A stretch of DNA of 9,473 bases from Gallionellaceae bacterium (GTDB lineage Bacteria; Pseudomonadota; Gammaproteobacteria; Burkholderiales; Gallionellaceae), in contig JAITMU010000221.1 in assembly GCA_031277195.1 (NCBI GenBank), positions 1 to 9,473 on the forward strand. Direction: 5' to 3'. The notes beneath the pieces are model-generated. The model saw nothing but the letters and a program-made list of their open reading frames with translations. It was not told the DNA's origin and did not search any database. Within the stretch, counting starts at the first letter, position 1. The number at the start of each line of letters is the position of its first letter. The position numbers and the translations under genes were made by a program. Positions 6,733 through 9,473 of the stretch are shown piece by piece.

Positions 6733-6862
6733 CCGTCATTCCAGCGCAAGCTGGAATCCAGTTGGAGATAAATACCCCGCGCAGCGGACAAAACCTTATC
6801 GTCCGGCTGCGCCGGAGCATTTTGATAAATGCGCTGGATTCCAGCTTACGCTGGAATGACGG
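6733..6862. repeat. MITE/REP-doublet element with 29-bp inverted terminal repeats
   Basis: The arms 6733-6761 and 6834-6862 are inverted repeats of 29 bp with one mismatch (C6747 versus the equivalent T on the other strand), offset by exactly 100 bp. Each arm is itself a hairpin: an 8-bp stem ATTCCAGC/GCTGGAAT with loop GCAA (left) or TTAC (right). The centre has a third hairpin, TCCGGC-TGC-GCCGGA (6802-6816). GTCATTCCAGCG...GCTGGAATCCAG sequences of this type are abundant dispersed intergenic repeats in betaproteobacteria and resemble Neisseria dRS3-like repeats. No transposase is present and no clear target duplication flanks it. It occupies much of the DUF1345/metX intergenic region and ends 14 bp before the TTGACA box. 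Confidence 0.9.
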
Positions 6863-6875
6863 GCGGGTCGCGTAA

Positions 6876-6904
6876 TTGACATCCCCAACCAAAACACGGA
6901 AACT
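6876..6904 (+). promoter_or_regulatory. Candidate sigma-70 promoter for metX leader
   Basis: TTGACA at 6876-6881 is a perfect -35 consensus. With a 17-bp spacer the -10 position (6899-6904, GAAACT) fits poorly, three of six. The predicted start would fall around 6910-6912, exactly at the 5' strand of the riboswitch P1 helix (6911), which supports the call in spite of the weak -10. Confidence 0.4.
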
Positions 6905-6910
6905 CCCTCC

Positions 6911-6963
6911 CGTGCCGATTTGATTGCAGCTTGCGGGGCACGTAAAACATACCAGCTAAAGCG
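6911..6963 (+). ncRNA. SAM-II-like riboswitch aptamer upstream of metX
   Basis: P1 is a perfect 6-bp helix, CGTGCC (6911-6916) with GGCACG (6937-6942). The loop begins with GATTTG (6917-6922) and ends with CTTGC (6930-6934). After P1 comes GTAAAAC (6942-6948), and the 3' end is GCTAAAG (6955-6961). These are, in order and spacing, the conserved blocks of the SAM-II class (RF00521) as I remember it. A pseudoknot can pair GCTT (6929-6932) with AAGC (6959-6962), as expected of the H-type fold. The downstream gene metX, a classical SAM-II target, fits repression by S-adenosylmethionine. SAM-II is known mainly in Alphaproteobacteria. A covariance-model search would settle the call. Confidence 0.8.
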
Positions 6964-6967
6964 TTCG

Positions 6968-7004
6968 ACCCGTTTTGGCGCAGGCTGAACGGGTTTTATA
7001 TTTT
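6968..7004 (+). terminator. Intrinsic terminator of the metX riboswitch (attenuator)
   Basis: ACCCGTT (6968-6974) pairs perfectly with AACGGGT (6988-6994) around a 13-nt loop, followed by the T-rich tract TTTATATTTT (6995-7004). It lies 4 nt after the aptamer and 11 nt before the metX start, so it can only act as a conditional leader terminator. The loop segment CGCAGGCTG (6979-6987) is complementary to the aptamer loop CAGCTTGCG (6927-6935), with one G-U pair. Confidence 0.72.
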
Positions 7005-7015
7005 CGGGACACATT

Positions 7016-8149
7016 TTGAGCACTTCCGTCGGCATTGTCAGCGCCCAGCGCGCCAGTTTTGACACCCCGCTTGTTTGCAAAAGCGGCGCGGTGTTGTCGC
7101 GCTATGAGTTGGTGTACGAAACCTACGGCACGCTCAATGCGGATCGTTCCAATGCCGTCCTCGTGTGCCATGCGCTGTCGGGCAACCATCACGTCGCCGG
7201 TTACTACGCCGACAATCCGAAAAACGTCGGTTGGTGGGACACCATGATCGGCCCCGGCAAGCCGGTGGACACCAACAAATTTTTCGTCATCGGCGTGAAC
7301 AACCTCGGTGGCTGTCACGGTTCCACCGGTCCCGCCAGCATCAATCCCGAAACCGGCAAGCCTTACGGTTCGCAGTTTCCGGTGGTGACGGTGGAAGACT
7401 GGGTGGCGTCGCAGGCGCGGCTGGCCGATCAGCTTGGCATCCGGCAATTCGCGGCGGTGATGGGCGGCAGTCTGGGCGGAATGCAGGCGATGCAATGGGC
7501 GCTGTCGTTTCCTGATCGCGTGCGTCATGTGCTGACGATTGCCGCCGCGCCGCGATTGACGGCGGAGAACATCGCGTTCAACGACGTGGCGCGCAACGCC
7601 ATCCTGACCGATCCGGATTTTCACGGCGGCGATTTCTATGAACACGGCGTGGTGCCGGTGCGCGGCTTGCGTCTGGCGCGGATGCTGGGGCACATCACCT
7701 ATCTTTCCGACGACGTGATGGCGGACAAGTTTGGTCGCAGCCTGCGTTCGGGCAAGCTCGGCTACGGCTATGGCGTCGAATTCGAGATCGAATCGTATCT
7801 GCGTTATCAGGGCGACAAATTCGCCGGCTATTTTGATGCCAACACTTATCTGCTGATGACCAAGGCGCTGGATTATTTCGACCCTGCGCGCGATTTCGAC
7901 GACGATCTCGATCGTGCCTTCGCCGCCGCGCGCGCGGCATTTCTCGTCATTTCGTTCAGCACCGACTGGCGTTTTTCGCCGGAGCGTTCGCGCGCGATTG
8001 TCAACGCGCTGCTGCACAACCGTCGCGACGTCAGCTATGCCGAAATCACCTCGGCGCACGGGCACGATTCTTTCCTGCTGCAACACGAGCATTATCACGA
8101 TGTGGTGCGCGCTTATCTTGAACGCGCATGGAACGAGGTCGCCGCATGA
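7016..8149 (+). CDS. metX: Homoserine O-acyltransferase MetX (succinyl- or acetyl-transferase)
   Basis: A 377-residue alpha/beta-hydrolase-fold acyltransferase that activates homoserine for methionine synthesis. The nucleophile elbow is MGGSLGGMQ with Ser152; Asp317 (FSTDWRFSP) and His350 (HGHDSFLL) complete the triad, and HALSGNHHVAG near residue 57 is the oxyanion-side motif. The start is TTG 7016, because no in-frame ATG precedes the conserved N-terminus (STSVGIVSAQ); GGGA at 7006-7009 is the ribosome binding site, 6 nt away. In betaproteobacteria MetX proteins encoded with MetW have mostly been reassigned as succinyltransferases, so the acyl donor is probably succinyl-CoA, but I did not verify the specificity residues. 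Expression is likely governed by the SAM-II-like leader. The stop overlaps metW by 4 bp (ATGA). Confidence 0.95.
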   Translation: MSTSVGIVSAQRASFDTPLVCKSGAVLSRYELVYETYGTLNADRSNAVLVCHALSGNHHVAGYYADNPKNVGWWDTMIGPGKPVDTNKFFVIGVNNLGGCHGSTGPASINPETGKPYGSQFPVVTVEDWVASQARLADQLGIRQFAAVMGGSLGGMQAMQWALSFPDRVRHVLTIAAAPRLTAENIAFNDVARNAILTDPDFHGGDFYEHGVVPVRGLRLARMLGHITYLSDDVMADKFGRSLRSGKLGYGYGVEFEIESYLRYQGDKFAGYFDANTYLLMTKALDYFDPARDFDDDLDRAFAAARAAFLVISFSTDWRFSPERSRAIVNALLHNRRDVSYAEITSAHGHDSFLLQHEHYHDVVRAYLERAWNEVAA

Positions 8150-8742
8150 ACGCGCTCGCCGCCACCCGCCCCGATTTCGCCGCCATCGCCGCGTGGATTC
8201 CGCAGGGCGCATCCGTGCTCGACCTGGGCTGCGGCGACGGCAGCCTGTTGCGCCATTTGCAGGAAACGCGCCAGACGCGCGGCTACGGCGTCGAAATCAG
8301 CGACACCAAACTCGTCGCCGCGATACGCAACGGCGTGAACGTCATCCAGGGCGACCTTGAATCCGGCTTGTCCGGCTTTGAAGATGGCGCGTTCGATTAC
8401 GTGCTGCTGTCGCAAACGCTGCAAGCCATGCGCCACACCGAAGAATTGGTGCGCGAAATGTTGCGGGTGGGGCGCGAAGGCATCGTCAGCTTCCCGAATT
8501 TCGGCTACTGGCACGCGCGCTTCGACGTGTTGCGCGGTTACATGCCGGTGTCGGAGGAGCTGCCCTATCAGTGGTACAACACGCCGAACATCCATCTTTG
8601 CACGCTCAAGGATTTTGAAATTCTCTGCCGCGATCTCGACATTCGCATTCTTGACCGTCGGGTGATGACCAATGGCCGCGAGATTTCAGCCCTGCCCAAT
8701 CTGCGCGGCGCGATGGCGGTGTATCGCTTTCAGCGCGCATAA
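8146..8742 (+). CDS. metW: Methionine biosynthesis protein MetW
   Basis: A 198-residue MetW (PF07021), usual length about 195-210, with a class I methyltransferase fold. The S-adenosylmethionine-type motif I, VLDLGCGDGSLL, is at residues 24-35. Further family landmarks are GYGVEIS, NVIQGDLESGLSGFEDGAFDYVLLSQTLQA, SFPNFGYWHARF and PYQWYNTPNIHLCTLKDFE. MetW is not known as a methyltransferase; it accompanies MetX and is reported to be needed for MetX activity in some proteobacteria. The ATG at 8146 overlaps the metX stop and has GAGG at 8135-8138, 7 nt upstream, which argues against the six-residue longer GTC/ATG reading from 8128. Only 3 bp separate its stop from the next gene. Confidence 0.95.
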   Translation: MNALAATRPDFAAIAAWIPQGASVLDLGCGDGSLLRHLQETRQTRGYGVEISDTKLVAAIRNGVNVIQGDLESGLSGFEDGAFDYVLLSQTLQAMRHTEELVREMLRVGREGIVSFPNFGYWHARFDVLRGYMPVSEELPYQWYNTPNIHLCTLKDFEILCRDLDIRILDRRVMTNGREISALPNLRGAMAVYRFQRA

Positions 8743-8745
8743 GGA

Positions 8746-9473
8746 ATGAGCGCCTCCGCCGAGAAACCCGCCCGTCCTTCAGTCTGGCGCGCGTTCGCGC
8801 AACCGTCGGCGTGGACGATGCTGTGGTTCGGATTTTCCTCCGGTCTGCCGTTTTTGCTGGTGGCGACGACGCTTGGTTACTGGCTCAAGAAAAACGGCAT
8901 CGTGCTGAAAGACATCACGATGATCGCCAGCGCGGGCATGTTGTATGCGCTCAAATTTTTATGGGCGCCGCTGCTCGATCATGTTCGCCTGCCGGTGCTG
9001 GGGCGCATGGGGCTGCGGCGCAGTTGGTTGTTGTTCGCGCAGTGCGGCGTGATTGTCGGCTTGCTGGCGATGGCGCTGCTGACGCCGACGCACTTGCCGC
9101 TGTTCATCGCCGCAACGCTGGTCGTCGCATTTTTCGGCGCGACGCAGGACATCGCCGTTGACGCCTATCGCATCGAAATTGCGCCGGTCGAAGCGCAAGG
9201 CGCGCTGGTGGCGACCTATTCGCTGGGCTATCGTCTGGCGCTGACGCTCGCGGGCGCGGCGGCGCTGATACTCGCCGATCATGTTTCCTGGCCGTTGATT
9301 TATGTGTGGATGGCGGTTGCGATGGTGTTGCCGGTCATCGCCAACCTCACCGCGCGCGAGCCGGAAGTGCAGCGCGAAACGCCCGCAAGCTGGCAAGCCG
9401 CGATGCGTTACGCCGTGGTTGATCCGCTGGTGGATTTTTTTCGCCGCTACGGCGTGAAACTCGCGCTGTTCAC
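8746..9473 (+). CDS. AmpG-family MFS permease, N-terminal part (3' end outside window)
   Basis: The frame is open from ATG 8746 to the window end: 242 codons visible of a protein that usually has 420-500 residues. N-terminal AmpG/major-facilitator motifs are clear: FGFSSGLPFLL (28-38), YALKFLWAPLLDHVRLP (67-83) and FFGATQDIAVDAYRIE (129-144). These are hallmark segments of AmpG, the inner-membrane importer of anhydromuropeptides in cell-wall recycling. About six to seven membrane segments are visible (about 25-46, 58-75, 94-112, 116-134, 160-178, 184-202). Many AmpG-like paralogues have unproven substrates, so peptidoglycan recycling is an inference. It follows metW by 3 bp; AAGGA just before the ATG sits too close to be a standard ribosome binding site, so it may depend on coupling with metW. 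Why it is linked to methionine genes is unclear. Confidence 0.9.
   Translation, partial: MSASAEKPARPSVWRAFAQPSAWTMLWFGFSSGLPFLLVATTLGYWLKKNGIVLKDITMIASAGMLYALKFLWAPLLDHVRLPVLGRMGLRRSWLLFAQCGVIVGLLAMALLTPTHLPLFIAATLVVAFFGATQDIAVDAYRIEIAPVEAQGALVATYSLGYRLALTLAGAAALILADHVSWPLIYVWMAVAMVLPVIANLTAREPEVQRETPASWQAAMRYAVVDPLVDFFRRYGVKLALF

Noticed and set aside
6710..6892. Longer N-terminus for the DUF1345 protein starting near 6892
   Set aside because: The extra 61 residues are a translation of the repeat element (SFQRKLESS, WIPACAGMT), and the family N-terminus begins at the ATG at 6709.
6956..8212. Minus-strand ORF of 418 codons antisense to metX
   Set aside because: It lies opposite an intact metX with all catalytic residues, has no domain, and crosses the riboswitch terminator region.
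8811..9161. 116-codon + strand ORF in another frame
   Set aside because: It is a shadow of the ampG-like gene, whose frame from 8746 is continuously open and carries the family motifs.

Overview
The window reads as a dense chromosomal segment of a GC-rich betaproteobacterium, most likely of the Nitrosomonadales type (iron, sulfur or ammonia oxidiser relatives). This is inferred from three things: a Thiobacillus/Acidithiobacillus-type glutamate-cysteine ligase, a IIA(Man)-HPr-EI cluster without sugar permease components next to it, and a metX-metW pair. No phage, transposase or CRISPR genes are visible. The taxonomic placement is an inference from gene families, not from a marker gene.

Layout: (1) 1-376, the 3' end of a SapC-family gene (+), whose end overlaps the end of a convergent TSUP/TauE-SafE membrane permease gene (357-1097, -). 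(2) A 113-bp divergent intergenic region (1098-1210) carries three copies of an ACTTRCGTCT motif. (3) 1211-6049, a five-gene + strand run: gshA, a lipoprotein apbE, PTS EIIA of the mannose family, ptsH (HPr) and ptsI (EI). Most junctions overlap by 4 or 20 bp; the exception is a 124-bp gap before the EIIA gene that holds a long imperfect inverted repeat. (4) 6059-6709 (-), a DUF1345 membrane protein gene, convergent with ptsI. (5) 6710-7015, a 306-bp intergenic region with a 128-130 bp MITE/REP-doublet element, then a perfect TTGACA -35 box, a SAM-II-like riboswitch aptamer and an intrinsic terminator. (6) 7016-9473 (+), the metX-metW-ampG cluster, with the ampG-like gene running off the window.

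How the genes work together: gshA makes gamma-glutamylcysteine for glutathione. In many betaproteobacteria it is followed by gshB and then the PTS genes; here an FMN-transferase gene (apbE) occupies the gshB position. EIIA-HPr-EI form a phosphorelay with no EIIB/EIIC beside them, so a regulatory role is more likely than sugar uptake. MetX and MetW carry out the committed acylation of homoserine for methionine synthesis, and the leader in front of metX appears to sense S-adenosylmethionine.

The most interesting item is that leader. The aptamer matches the SAM-II core and is followed at once by a hairpin with a U-rich tail. A loop segment of the aptamer can form a 9-bp helix with the loop of that terminator, which suggests a compact transcription-attenuation switch. 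SAM-II is known mainly from Alphaproteobacteria, so its presence here deserves checking.
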